Below are positions 1 to 5,996 of a stretch of 9,152 nucleotides of DNA, in pieces (position 1 is the first letter of the stretch; each line of letters starts with the position of its first letter). The stretch is from positions 1 to 9,152 of the forward strand of contig MVCZ01000137.1 in the NCBI GenBank assembly GCA_002049825.1, read 5' to 3'. Made by a program: the position numbers and the translations under genes. Source of the DNA: Candidatus Zhuqueibacterota bacterium 4484_188 (GTDB taxonomy: Bacteria; Calditrichota; Calditrichia; RBG-13-44-9). The notes beneath the pieces were generated by a model. It ran no database searches and was not told the DNA's origin. It worked only from the letters and a program-made list of their open reading frames with translations.

Positions 1-122
1 ACGGACTCATCAAATTTTGCCGAGGCAGTTTTTTTGATTAATTCAACCGCTTCTTTCAAAGAGTATTCACGGTTCTCTATGAGCTTTACTTTTTCCTGAT
101 ATCTTTTACTTCTTTTTTTCAT
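1..122 (-). CDS. rplA: 50S ribosomal protein L1, N-terminal part (cut by window edge)
   Basis: Only the first 40 or so codons are present; the gene runs off the left edge. The start is ATG at 122-120 and the product begins MKKRSKRYQEKVKLIENREY, followed by SLKEAVELIKKTASAKFDESV. This is the typical N-terminus of bacterial L1, which binds 23S rRNA at the L1 stalk and, in many bacteria, represses its own operon mRNA. The gene starts 18 bases after the rplK stop, with a GAGG Shine-Dalgarno sequence in the gap, so it is translated from the rplK transcript. The order rplK-rplA is the usual one. Identification is firm from sequence and context; the C-terminus cannot be assessed. Confidence 0.95.
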   Translation of the reverse strand, partial: MKKRSKRYQEKVKLIENREYSLKEAVELIKKTASAKFDES

Positions 123-140
123 TGATATCCTCACCACGAA

Positions 141-563
141 TTATTCAACTTCAATGCCCATACTTCGCGCGGTGCCCCGAATAATCTGCATCGCGGCTTC
201 AAGACTGGACGCATTGAGGTCCGGCATTTTTGTCTTGGCAATTTCTTCCACTTGTTGAGCAGTCACTTTTCCAACTTTATTCACATTCGGTTCGCCCGAA
301 CCTTTTTCAATTCCCAGAGCTTTCAGCAGGAGTGTTGAGGCGGGAGGTGTCTTGGTTACAAAGCTGAACGAACGATCTGCGTACACCGTGATCACCACCG
401 GAATAATATAGCCGATCTTATCCTGAGTTCGGGCATTAAATGCCTTACAGAATTCCATAATATTCACCCCGTGCTGTCCCAGTGCCGGACCAACCGGCGG
501 CGCAGGATTTGCCTGTCCTGCTGGAATTTGTAGCTTAATATAGGCTGCAATCTTCTTTGCCAT
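141..563 (-). CDS. rplK: 50S ribosomal protein L11
   Basis: A 140-residue protein, the normal length for bacterial L11. It forms the GTPase-associated centre of the 50S subunit with 23S rRNA and is needed for RelA-dependent stringent signalling. The N-terminal domain shows the proline-rich switch PAGQANPAPPVGPALGQHGV (residues ~14-33) followed by NIMEFCKAFNART. The C-terminal RNA-binding domain carries KTPPASTLLLKALGIEKGSG and ends in GTARSMGIEVE. The start ATG at 563-561 lies only five bases after the nusG stop; the Shine-Dalgarno GGAG lies inside the last codons of nusG, so translation of the two genes is probably coupled. Nothing is unusual in the protein itself. Confidence 0.98.
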   Translation of the reverse strand: MAKKIAAYIKLQIPAGQANPAPPVGPALGQHGVNIMEFCKAFNARTQDKIGYIIPVVITVYADRSFSFVTKTPPASTLLLKALGIEKGSGEPNVNKVGKVTAQQVEEIAKTKMPDLNASSLEAAMQIIRGTARSMGIEVE

Positions 564-568
564 TGCTC

Positions 569-1051
569 TTATTTCTCCATTTCAATTTGTAAAAAATCCA
601 ACTCGACCGGTGTCGGACGACCAAAAATACTCACCGAAACTTTCACCTTTTTCTTCTCTTCGTTAACCTCTTCGATGATACCGGTGAAATCTGCGAAAGG
701 ACCATCGATCACCCGGATGGCATCACCCACGCGGAAAGGAACTTCCACCTGCTCGGCTTCTGATTCTTTTCGTTCCACTTTGCGCAGCACCGCTTCCACC
801 TCTTCCGGCTTTACTGCGGTCGGATTATTCCTTGGTCCGACAAAACTGATTACACCCGGTGTTTCCTGCACTAAATGTTTGGTCTGAGTATCCAACACCA
901 TTTCTATCAAAATGTAGCCCGGAAAAAAAACACGGTTTTTCAAACGCTTTTTGCCATCACGCATTTCCAAAACTGGTTCCGAAGGGACAATAATCCGACC
1001 AAAACGATCCTCCAGCGATTTAAACTTGATTTCGTTCTCTACCTTAGCTTT
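569..1051 (-). CDS. nusG: Transcription elongation/antitermination factor NusG, 5'-truncated
   Basis: NusG binds the RNA polymerase clamp through its NGN domain and links to Rho or ribosomal protein S10 through its KOW domain. Seen here: LEDRFGRIIVPSEPV, EMRDGKK, the FFPGY motif of the NGN domain, then a KOW domain with RVIDGPFADFTGIIEEV and the terminal SVSIFGRPTPVELDF. Oddity: homology begins at the secE stop, at KAKVENEIK, which aligns without gaps to about residue 23 of E. coli NusG. The usual start and first beta strand (WYVV...SG.E pattern) are absent, and all sequence upstream is secE. No ATG lies in frame before codon 962-964; a TTG at 968-970 would remove most of the NGN domain. The frame is open upstream to a stop at 1079-1081. 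The 5' limit given is where homology begins, not a start codon. A deletion of about 50-65 bases, real or from assembly, is the simplest reading. Confidence 0.85.
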   Translation of the reverse strand, partial: KAKVENEIKFKSLEDRFGRIIVPSEPVLEMRDGKKRLKNRVFFPGYILIEMVLDTQTKHLVQETPGVISFVGPRNNPTAVKPEEVEAVLRKVERKESEAEQVEVPFRVGDAIRVIDGPFADFTGIIEEVNEEKKKVKVSVSIFGRPTPVELDFLQIEMEK

Positions 1052-1232
1052 AATATAAAATGTTGACCAGTTTCGATATTATGGTATCGGAGAAGAAAAT
1101 AAATAATGTAAAGAGAATAGACACCACAATAACCACTATTGTCGAATTTATCAATTCGTCACGTTCGGGCCAGACCACTTTTTTCATTTCCACCCGAACA
1201 TCCTCAATAAACTGCTTCGCTTTTTTAATCAT
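1050..1232 (-). CDS. secE: Preprotein translocase subunit SecE
   Basis: A 60-residue single-span SecE, the short form found in most bacteria outside the gamma-proteobacteria. SecE clamps SecY in the SecYEG translocon of the inner membrane. The amphipathic N-terminal helix carries the family motif RVEMKKVVWPERDEL (~residues 13-27), followed by one membrane helix (about NSTIVVIVVSILFTLFIFF). The frame is open further upstream, but that extension translates the tRNA-Trp gene, so the ATG at 1232-1230 is the sensible start; no good Shine-Dalgarno is visible, and a GTG three codons earlier (1241-1239) is an alternative. The C-terminus SKLVNILY looks complete. Its stop codon at 1050-1052 overlaps the first recognisable codons of the truncated nusG, in a different frame. 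Confidence 0.93.
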   Translation of the reverse strand: MIKKAKQFIEDVRVEMKKVVWPERDELINSTIVVIVVSILFTLFIFFSDTIISKLVNILY

Positions 1233-1280
1233 TTTTCGCACTCTGTTTTTGGCATAAAAAAACTCATCAATCGGTAAATG

Positions 1281-1354
1281 CAGGCCTGGAGGGACTCGAA
1301 CCCCCAACCCCCGGTTTTGGAGACCGGTGCTCTGGCCAATTGAGCTACAGGCCT
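1281..1354 (-). tRNA. trnW: tRNA-Trp (anticodon CCA)
   Basis: A cloverleaf folds on the minus strand. The acceptor stem AGGCCUG pairs with CAGGCCU; the D arm is GCUC/GAGC; the anticodon stem GGUCU/ACCGG region encloses CUCCAAA with anticodon CCA; the T loop is UUCGAGU; and the discriminator is G, as expected for tRNA-Trp. The 3' CCA is not encoded. It sits between rpmG and secE, its conserved position in many bacteria. Confidence 0.96.
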
Positions 1355-1369
1355 AAACCAACTAACGAG

Positions 1370-1519
1370 TTACCTCGTTTCCTTGTGAACCGTGTGTTTA
1401 TTGCAAAACCGACAATATTTCTTAAACTCCACCCGCTGGGGGTGCAATCGTTTATTTTTCTTGGTGGTATAATTTCTCTGCTTACATTCAGTGCATTCCA
1501 GAATGATAATATCTCGCAC
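1370..1519 (-). CDS. rpmG: 50S ribosomal protein L33, zinc-binding (C+) form
   Basis: A 49-residue ribosomal protein read from a GTG start at 1519-1517, preceded eight bases upstream by GGAG. The sequence begins MRDIIILECTECKQRNYTTK and ends CRFCNKHTVHKETR. The two CxxC pairs (C9/C12 and C36/C39) form the zinc ribbon of the C+ type of L33, which binds 23S rRNA near the E site. Many bacteria also carry a zinc-free copy induced by zinc starvation; none is seen here. The gene lies 27 bases after the tuf stop and 15 bases before tRNA-Trp. This placement (tuf-rpmG-trnW-secE-nusG) is common in the FCB group, Thermus and other lineages. Confidence 0.96.
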   Translation of the reverse strand: MRDIIILECTECKQRNYTTKKNKRLHPQRVEFKKYCRFCNKHTVHKETR

Positions 1520-1546
1520 TTTCTGACTCCGCGATTTAATATTTAA

Positions 1547-2737
1547 CTATTCGATGATCTCAGTAACAACGCCTGCACCAACCGTGCGACCACCTTCACG
1601 AATGGCAAACCGCAACTCTTTTTCCATTGCAATGGGTTTGCCTAATTCTACTTCCATAGTGACGTTGTCGCCGGGCATAACCATTTCCACGCCTTCCGGG
1701 AGTTTGATGCTGCCGGTTACGTCGGTTGTCCGGAAATAGAATTGCGGACGGTAATTGTTGAAGAACGGTGTGTGACGCCCACCTTCTTCTTTCTTCAACA
1801 CGTACACCTGTCCCTTGAATTTGGTATGCGGCGTGATGGAACCGGGCTTGGCAATAACCTGACCGCGTTCCAGTTCTTCTTTGTCAACACCGCGGAGCAA
1901 CAAGCCGACATTGTCGCCAGCCATACCTTCGTCTAACAACTTACGGAACATTTCGACACCGGTACACACGGTTTTGCGATGGGTACCCATACCGATAATT
2001 TCCACCTCGTCGCCGACGTGGATTTTACCACGCTCGATACGACCGGTGCCCACGGTACCACGACCGGTGATTGAAAACACGTCTTCCACCGGCATCAGGA
2101 AAGGTTTATCCACATCTCGCTTGGGAGTGGGGATATATTCATCAATGGCATCCATGAGTTCGTCGATGAACTTGGTTTTTTCCGGGTCATCCGGGTTGTT
2201 CATTGCTTCCAGGGCGCTTCCGCGAATCACCGGCACTTCGTCTCCGGGGAAATCGTAGCTGGATAACAGCTCGCGGACTTCCAGCTCCACCAGGTCGAGC
2301 AGTTCGGGATCGTCCACCTGATCAATTTTATTCAACATCACCACGATGTAAGGTACGTTCACCTGGCGCGCCAGCAAGATGTGCTCACGAGTTTGTGGCA
2401 TGGGTCCATCAGCAGCACTCACCACCAGAATGGCACCGTCCATCTGCGCCGCACCGGTAATCATGTTCTTGATATAGTCAGCATGTCCCGGACAATCCAC
2501 ATGAGCGTAGTGACGTTTATCAGTTTCGTATTCCACATGAGCGGTCGCGATAGTAATACCGCGTTCGCGCTCTTCCGGCGCATTATCAATACTATCGAAA
2601 TCACGAATCTGGGACAATCCTTTCTTCGCCAGATGCATGGTGATCGCTGCGGTCAGCGTGGTTTTCCCATGGTCGACATGACCAATCGTGCCTACGTTTA
2701 CGTGGGGCTTCGTGCGTTCATATTTTTGCTTAGCCAT
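1547..2737 (-). CDS. tuf: Elongation factor Tu
   Basis: A full-length 396-residue EF-Tu, the GTPase that delivers aminoacyl-tRNA to the ribosomal A site. The GTPase motifs are intact: P-loop GHVDHGKT at residues 19-26, RGITI at 59-63 (switch I), DCPGH at 81-85 with catalytic His85, NKID at 136-139, and GSALE for base recognition. Domains II and III follow, with GRGTVGTGRIERG and the C-terminal REGGRTVGAGVVTEIIE. The start ATG at 2737-2735 has a strong Shine-Dalgarno, GGAGGAAAG, just upstream. Four tRNA genes precede it, as in the tufB operon of E. coli, and they probably share one transcript with it. The stop is TAG. Confidence 0.99.
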   Translation of the reverse strand: MAKQKYERTKPHVNVGTIGHVDHGKTTLTAAITMHLAKKGLSQIRDFDSIDNAPEERERGITIATAHVEYETDKRHYAHVDCPGHADYIKNMITGAAQMDGAILVVSAADGPMPQTREHILLARQVNVPYIVVMLNKIDQVDDPELLDLVELEVRELLSSYDFPGDEVPVIRGSALEAMNNPDDPEKTKFIDELMDAIDEYIPTPKRDVDKPFLMPVEDVFSITGRGTVGTGRIERGKIHVGDEVEIIGMGTHRKTVCTGVEMFRKLLDEGMAGDNVGLLLRGVDKEELERGQVIAKPGSITPHTKFKGQVYVLKKEEGGRHTPFFNNYRPQFYFRTTDVTGSIKLPEGVEMVMPGDNVTMEVELGKPIAMEKELRFAIREGGRTVGAGVVTEIIE

Positions 2738-2785
2738 TGGCTTTCCTCCAAAGATTACCTTGTTAAACGGACTAATTTTATTTTC

Positions 2786-2803
2786 AAATGTTACCCAACA
2801 TTT
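2786..2803 (-). other. Small hairpin in the tuf leader
   Basis: A perfect inverted repeat, AAATGTT-ACCC-AACATTT, lies between tRNA-Thr(GGU) and tuf, about 50 bases before the tuf start. It is AU-rich and has no U tract directly after it, so it is not a convincing terminator. It could be a processing or stability element in the tRNA-tuf transcript, or chance. Confidence 0.35.
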
Positions 2804-2818
2804 CGTTCATAAAAAAAG

Positions 2819-2891
2819 AGCCCACGACCGGGGTTGAACCGGTGACCTCATCCTTACCAAGGATGTGCTCTACCTACTGAGCTACGTGGGC
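2819..2891 (-). tRNA. trnT: tRNA-Thr (anticodon GGU)
   Basis: The acceptor stem GCCCACG pairs with CGUGGGC; U8 and A9 are followed by the D arm GCUC/GAGC; the anticodon stem CAUCC/GGAUG encloses UUGGUAA with anticodon GGU; the T arm is ACCGG/CCGGU. The discriminator is U. The 3' CCA is not encoded; a run of T follows. It is the tRNA nearest to tuf, the position of thrT in the E. coli tufB operon. Confidence 0.96.
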
Positions 2892-2929
2892 TGCTAAAAT
2901 AAGCTGCTTTTCACATCGCGCAACTTATC

Positions 2930-3005
2930 TGGAGCGGGAGACGGGACTCGAACCCGCAACCAACAGCTTGGAAGGCTGTGACTCTACCAATTGAGTTACC
3001 CCCGC
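2930..3005 (-). tRNA. trnG: tRNA-Gly (anticodon UCC), 3' CCA encoded
   Basis: The acceptor stem GCGGGGG pairs with CUCCCGC (one G-U pair); the D arm is ACUC/GAGU; the anticodon stem ACAGC/GCUGU encloses CUUCCAA with anticodon UCC; the T arm is GCGGG/CCCGU with loop UUCGAGU; the discriminator is U. Bases 2932-2930 read CCA on the minus strand, so this is the only one of the five tRNAs here with an encoded CCA end. It corresponds to glyT of the E. coli cluster. Confidence 0.96.
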
Positions 3006-3064
3006 ATTATGTATCCCTGTTTCCAACCCCTTGCTCGCAACCCATCGTCCGAGCTATTTCTCCG

Positions 3065-3147
3065 TGGGGAGGGGAGGATTCGAACCTCCGAAGGCTTCTG
3101 CCGTCAGATTTACAGTCTGATGCGTTTAACCGCTTCGCTACCTCCCC
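3065..3147 (-). tRNA. trnY: tRNA-Tyr (anticodon GUA)
   Basis: A class II tRNA with a long variable arm. The acceptor stem GGGGAGG pairs with CCUCCCC; the anticodon stem UCAGA/UCUGA encloses CUGUAAA with anticodon GUA; the variable stem includes CGGCAGAAGCCUUCG; the T arm is GGAGG/CCUCC with UUCGAAU. The discriminator is A, as expected for tRNA-Tyr. The CCA end is not encoded. It matches tyrU in the conserved cluster. Confidence 0.96.
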
Positions 3148-3210
3148 AATCAATCATATCAATTGTCTGCTTGCGCTGAATTACCGGTTACTCTTCTTTA
3201 AAAAAAGCAG

Positions 3211-3284
3211 AGCCGGTGAAGGGATTTGAACCCCCGACCCGCTGATTACAAATCAGCTGCTCTGGCCAACTGAGCTACACCGGC
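3211..3284 (-). tRNA. trnT: tRNA-Thr (anticodon UGU)
   Basis: The acceptor stem GCCGGUG pairs with CACCGGC; the D arm is GCUC/GAGC; the anticodon stem GCUGA/UCAGC encloses UUUGUAA with anticodon UGU; the T loop is UUCAAAU on a stem with two G-U pairs. The discriminator is U and the CCA is not encoded. It is the first gene of the tRNA-tuf transcript, matching thrU. Confidence 0.96.
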
Positions 3285-3337
3285 ATTTCGGCGACACGCA
3301 ATAATATTCCCTTCGTGATTTGCTAAATACCTTTGTT

Positions 3338-3367
3338 TTTATACAGCTCAAATTTTTGAGCCACCAA
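3338..3367 (-). promoter_or_regulatory. Candidate promoter P2 for tRNA-Thr/tuf operon
   Basis: Read on the minus strand, TTGGTG (3367-3362) and TATAAA (3343-3338) are 18 bases apart, about 50 bases before tRNA-Thr(UGU). The spacer is filled almost exactly by the palindrome at 3346-3361. This is a weaker -35 match than a consensus box; the assignment is an inference. Confidence 0.4.
3346..3361. repeat. Perfect 16-bp palindrome in tRNA/tuf promoter region
   Basis: GCTCAAA and TTTGAGC are exact inverted copies separated by two bases. The palindrome sits between the -35 and -10 boxes of candidate promoter P2 and just at the expected start point of candidate P1. It could be an operator for a dimeric regulator or a 5' transcript hairpin; no regulator is identified. 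Confidence 0.5.
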
Positions 3368-3394
3368 ATATAATCATAAAAAATATTCAAGCAA
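3367..3394 (-). promoter_or_regulatory. Candidate promoter P1 for tRNA-Thr/tuf operon
   Basis: On the minus strand TTGCTT (3394-3389) is 16 bases from TATATT (3372-3367), which continues as TATATTTG. That -10 matches the TAnnTTTG form known from Bacteroidetes promoters. Transcription would start about 75 bases before the first tRNA. It is one of two candidates in this region. Confidence 0.5.
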
Positions 3395-3586
3395 CAAAAA
3401 AATTATTTTGTTTCAAATTAATTTTGTACACATTTCCTGTACCGAGTACCTGACCTTACCGGCTACGAAATACTTATTGAATCCAGCACAACAAATGTTA
3501 TTTTAACGCAAAAGACCATAATTTTCGTACGTCAGGACAACTATGTCGATATGGTGAACTATCAACCAAACTTTTTGGGATAAATC

Positions 3587-3616
3587 TTGCGCTTTTTAAC
3601 CTGAAATTTATATATT
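3587..3616 (+). promoter_or_regulatory. Candidate cstA promoter
   Basis: TTGCGC (3587-3592) and TATATT (3611-3616) are 18 bases apart, about 30 bases before the cstA start. The -10 hexamer is the same as in the promoter candidates at 3367 and 5867. An AGGAGG Shine-Dalgarno follows at 3635-3640. Confidence 0.5.
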
Positions 3617-3646
3617 CAAACATAAAATTTCGCCAGGAGGTTTATT

Positions 3647-5302
3647 ATGAACGGCATTTTTATACTTCTGTTCTCACTCATCATGTTCAGCATCGCTTTT
3701 CGAACCTATGGCAGCTATGTTTCCCGGAAATTAAAAGTCAATCCTGAACGGGAGACTCCCTCGCACACCATGACCGACGGAGTAGATTATGTGCCGGCTA
3801 AAACACCGGTGCTTATGGGACATCATTTTGCTTCCATTGCCGGAGCCGGCCCCATTGTCGGTCCTATCATCGCCGCTGCCTTTGGCTGGATACCGGTTTA
3901 CTTGTGGATACTATTTGGCGCAGTATTTATGGGCGGTGTGCACGATTTTTCTTCCATTGTAGCGTCCATTCGTCACCGCGGAAAGTCGATCGGAGAAATC
4001 ATTGAAAAATACATCGGGCTAAGCGGCAAGAAATTGTTTCTTATTTTTAGCTGGTCAACCCTGGTGCTGATCGTGGCTGTTTTTATCAACATTGTTGCCG
4101 ACACTTTTACCCGAACACCGTCTTCAGCGACCTCTTCGGTGTTGTTTATTGTATTGGCAGTGCTCTTCGGATTATCCATCTACCGCTTAAAATTGCCTTT
4201 ATGGTTGACCACCTTAATTGGCGTGGTGCTGTTGTTCTCGCTGGTAGTAGTTGGGGAAAAGGCACCCTGGACCATGAGCCAAACCTCCTGGCGGTGGATT
4301 TTGATCGTCTACATTTTCGTTGCCTCGGTTACGCCGGTATGGATTCTTCTGCAACCCAGGGATTACCTGAATTCCTTTCTGCTTTATGCGCTTATTCTCG
4401 GCGGTGTGGTTGGGGTAATTTTTACCGCACCCGAAATTCACCTGAATGCGTTTACCAGTTTTTCAGTGAAAAACCTGGGAACCATGTTCCCGATATTGTT
4501 CGTAACCGTAGCCTGCGGTGCTATCAGTGGGTTTCACTCGCTGGTCGGCAGCGGCACGACTGCGAAACAATTAGACCGTGAAGAAGATGCGAAAACAATC
4601 GGGTATGGCAGCATGCTCATTGAGGGCGTATTAGCTGTTTTGGCGCTTTTAGCGGTAGCCACACTCACCCGCCCGGAATTCACAGGTTTTTATTCTTCGA
4701 GGCATTTTGTCAGTGCTTTTGCCGAAGGCGTTGGTCGGTTTATCAGCAAAATCCCTCTTCTCCACATTCCGGTGTCCGGCGCCCGGACTTTTACCGCCCT
4801 GGCAGTGGCGGCTTTTGCCTTGACTTCATTAGACACCGCCACCAGGCTCGCCCGCTTTGCTTTTCAGGAATTTTTTGAACAAGCCAAAGAAAAGAGTAGT
4901 AAGACAAATAGCCTAATAGAGAATCGTTTTGTAGCGACCACTATCACGGTGCTCTTCAGTACATTGCTCACCTTCAGCGGAAAGAGCGACTCCATCTGGC
5001 CTATCTTCGGAAGTGCTAATCAATTGTTAGCGGCACTGGCACTACTGGCAATATCGCTGTGGCTCATCAATCAGAAAGAAAACGCAGCGTTTACGCTCAT
5101 TCCAATGGTGTTCATGTTTGCGGTAACACTGGCAGCCCTCGTTTCTTTATTTTATACCAACTTTATTCAGCAACAAAATTATCTGTTGGCATTTCTCTCT
5201 ATTGTACTGTTTACCCTGGCAGTTTTCCTCGGATTTCAGGCATATCACAAACTCAGAACACAGACACCGGGGAAATCACTTCCGCTGCACCATAGTGAAT
5301 AA
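3647..5302 (+). CDS. cstA: Carbon starvation protein CstA family transporter
   Basis: A 551-residue inner-membrane protein with more than a dozen predicted hydrophobic spans. Family landmarks include GVDYVPAKTPVLMGHHF and IAGAGPIVGP (residues 45-73), GGVHDFSS, the loop CGAISGFHSLVGSGTTAKQL, SLDTATRLARFAFQEF, and FGSANQLLAALALL. It has the CstA core plus the C-terminal five-helix part; it is shorter than E. coli CstA (701 residues), as is usual for the short form. E. coli homologues CstA and BtsT take up pyruvate with protons, and CstA has also been linked to peptide uptake; the substrate here is not determined. The start ATG has AGGAGG six bases upstream. The gene is transcribed alone, divergent from the tRNAs and convergent with the RAM-domain gene. 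No two-component regulator (BtsSR-like) is adjacent. Confidence 0.95.
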   Translation: MNGIFILLFSLIMFSIAFRTYGSYVSRKLKVNPERETPSHTMTDGVDYVPAKTPVLMGHHFASIAGAGPIVGPIIAAAFGWIPVYLWILFGAVFMGGVHDFSSIVASIRHRGKSIGEIIEKYIGLSGKKLFLIFSWSTLVLIVAVFINIVADTFTRTPSSATSSVLFIVLAVLFGLSIYRLKLPLWLTTLIGVVLLFSLVVVGEKAPWTMSQTSWRWILIVYIFVASVTPVWILLQPRDYLNSFLLYALILGGVVGVIFTAPEIHLNAFTSFSVKNLGTMFPILFVTVACGAISGFHSLVGSGTTAKQLDREEDAKTIGYGSMLIEGVLAVLALLAVATLTRPEFTGFYSSRHFVSAFAEGVGRFISKIPLLHIPVSGARTFTALAVAAFALTSLDTATRLARFAFQEFFEQAKEKSSKTNSLIENRFVATTITVLFSTLLTFSGKSDSIWPIFGSANQLLAALALLAISLWLINQKENAAFTLIPMVFMFAVTLAALVSLFYTNFIQQQNYLLAFLSIVLFTLAVFLGFQAYHKLRTQTPGKSLPLHHSE

Positions 5303-5319
5303 GAAACAACGCGATTCCG

Positions 5320-5343
5320 GGGAAATACTAATTTCCCGATTTT
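5320..5343 (+). terminator. Probable terminator of cstA
   Basis: GGGAAAT-ACTA-ATTTCCC forms a 7-bp stem 15 bases after the cstA stop, followed by GATTTT. The stem is short and the U run brief, so termination may be only partial. Confidence 0.5.
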
Positions 5344-5555
5344 AAAAGAAGTTGTGTTCACATTATAGGAGTAATAAAAAGCAAGGTTTGAATGCACCAA
5401 ATGAGGTAAATAAAAAGTCGCGATTCTGTCTTTATGCTATGGGGTTACAATTTTTTTCACGGGAAAAAATGGATCGTTCGCCGGTAAAAACCAGGTGATG
5501 AACTTCCGAATATCTACCGGAAAGCCAAACCGTTTTCAGATAACAAATAAACATC

Positions 5556-5575
5556 ACCCGGGATCGCTCCCGGGT
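5556..5575 (-). terminator. Hairpin downstream of the RAM-domain gene, possible terminator
   Basis: ACCCGGGA-TCGC-TCCCGGGT is a perfect 8-bp, GC-rich stem about 27 bases after the minus-strand stop at 5602. On the minus strand it is followed by TGATGTTTATTTG, which is T-rich but lacks a clean U tract. It may end the minus-strand transcript and also back up cstA termination. Confidence 0.45.
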
Positions 5576-5601
5576 AAACTTGATACGATTCGGGTGTAAG
5601 T

Positions 5602-5838
5602 TTAATATTCTACCACTAAACAAGTTGTCGTGTCAATTACCCCATCCAAGCTGTGAATATCTGCCAGGATTACTTTGCCCAGCTCTTTCATGTCCGGCGC
5701 TTCAATGAAAACAATGGCATCGTATGGTCCGGTAACCGGATGAACCTGTTTAATTCCTTTAATTTCGGAAACCTGTTCAACTACTTCCTTAATCTTATTC
5801 GGAGAAACACGAACTAAAGCATAAGCACTAATACCCAT
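5602..5838 (-). CDS. Stand-alone Lrp/AsnC ligand-binding (RAM) domain protein
   Basis: A 78-residue protein consisting only of the effector-binding domain of Lrp/AsnC regulators, an alpha-beta (ACT-like) fold. It shows the repeated pattern AYALVRVSPNKIKEVVEQV, a conserved VHPVTGPYDAIVFIEA core with the GxYD glycine-tyrosine-aspartate turn, and LADIHSLDGVIDTTT. No helix-turn-helix DNA-binding part is present, and the sequence upstream is promoter, so the short form is intact rather than truncated. Such proteins bind amino acids and form dimers or octamers; some pair with full-length Lrp proteins. The start ATG has AGGAGG at ideal spacing and a near-consensus promoter 30 bases upstream. It lies alone, convergent with cstA. 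The ligand and partner cannot be told from sequence. Confidence 0.9.
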   Translation of the reverse strand: MGISAYALVRVSPNKIKEVVEQVSEIKGIKQVHPVTGPYDAIVFIEAPDMKELGKVILADIHSLDGVIDTTTCLVVEY

Positions 5839-5866
5839 TATAAAGCCTCCTAATTCTTTTTTTCAT

Positions 5867-5895
5867 AATATAGTTTTTTTTAAGTAAGTTGTCAA
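5867..5895 (-). promoter_or_regulatory. Promoter of the RAM-domain gene
   Basis: On the minus strand a perfect TTGACA (5895-5890) is followed after 17 bases by TATATT (5872-5867). The start ATG is about 30 bases downstream with an AGGAGG site. An AT-rich stretch upstream (5896-5909) could act as an UP element. This is the clearest sigma-70-type promoter in the window. Confidence 0.8.
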
Positions 5896-5996
5896 TATAA
5901 TTATAATAGTGGGATGTTTCTCCATTCCAGAACTCTCCGTGTGAAATTCAAAACAAAATCCACACTTAAAGAGACAACAATTCGGAAAAAACGTGC

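Larger units (their letters stand above)
3285..3646. other. Divergent intergenic region between tRNA-Thr and cstA
   Basis: About 360 AT-rich bases without an intact gene. The left third holds the minus-strand promoter candidates for the tRNA-tuf operon and a perfect palindrome. The middle (3422-3583) is an open plus-strand frame of 53 codons with coding-like composition but no ATG until near its end, ending in TAA just before the cstA promoter. The right end holds the cstA promoter and Shine-Dalgarno sequence. Confidence 0.6.

Noticed and set aside
569..970. nusG read as a 133-residue protein from the TTG at 968-970
   Set aside because: NusG homology clearly continues upstream to the secE stop, and this start would discard most of the NGN domain; it is only a fallback start.
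1233..1307. Longer secE start at 1307
   Set aside because: The extra residues are a translation of the tRNA-Trp gene and its flank; the conserved SecE N-terminus starts at the ATG at 1232.
1340..1546. Plus-strand open frame of 68 codons over rpmG
   Set aside because: It is the antisense shadow of rpmG, which has the zinc motifs and a proper ribosome site.
1554..2812. Several plus-strand open frames over tuf
   Set aside because: All are antisense to EF-Tu, whose motifs are complete; none resembles a known protein.
2978..3229. Plus-strand open frames across the tRNA cluster
   Set aside because: They run antisense through tRNA-Gly and tRNA-Tyr; phrases such as GGEDSNLRR are typical tRNA mistranslations.
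4201..4581. Plus-strand 126-codon frame inside cstA
   Set aside because: It is an out-of-frame shadow of cstA with no ribosome site or recognisable domain.
5498..5599. Plus-strand 33-codon frame with a weak AGGTG site
   Set aside because: It overlaps the hairpin at 5556-5575, is very short, and has no recognisable features; likely chance.
5432..5623. Minus-strand 63-codon frame overlapping the end of the RAM gene
   Set aside because: It runs through the hairpin at 5556-5575, lacks a ribosome site, and shows no family features.
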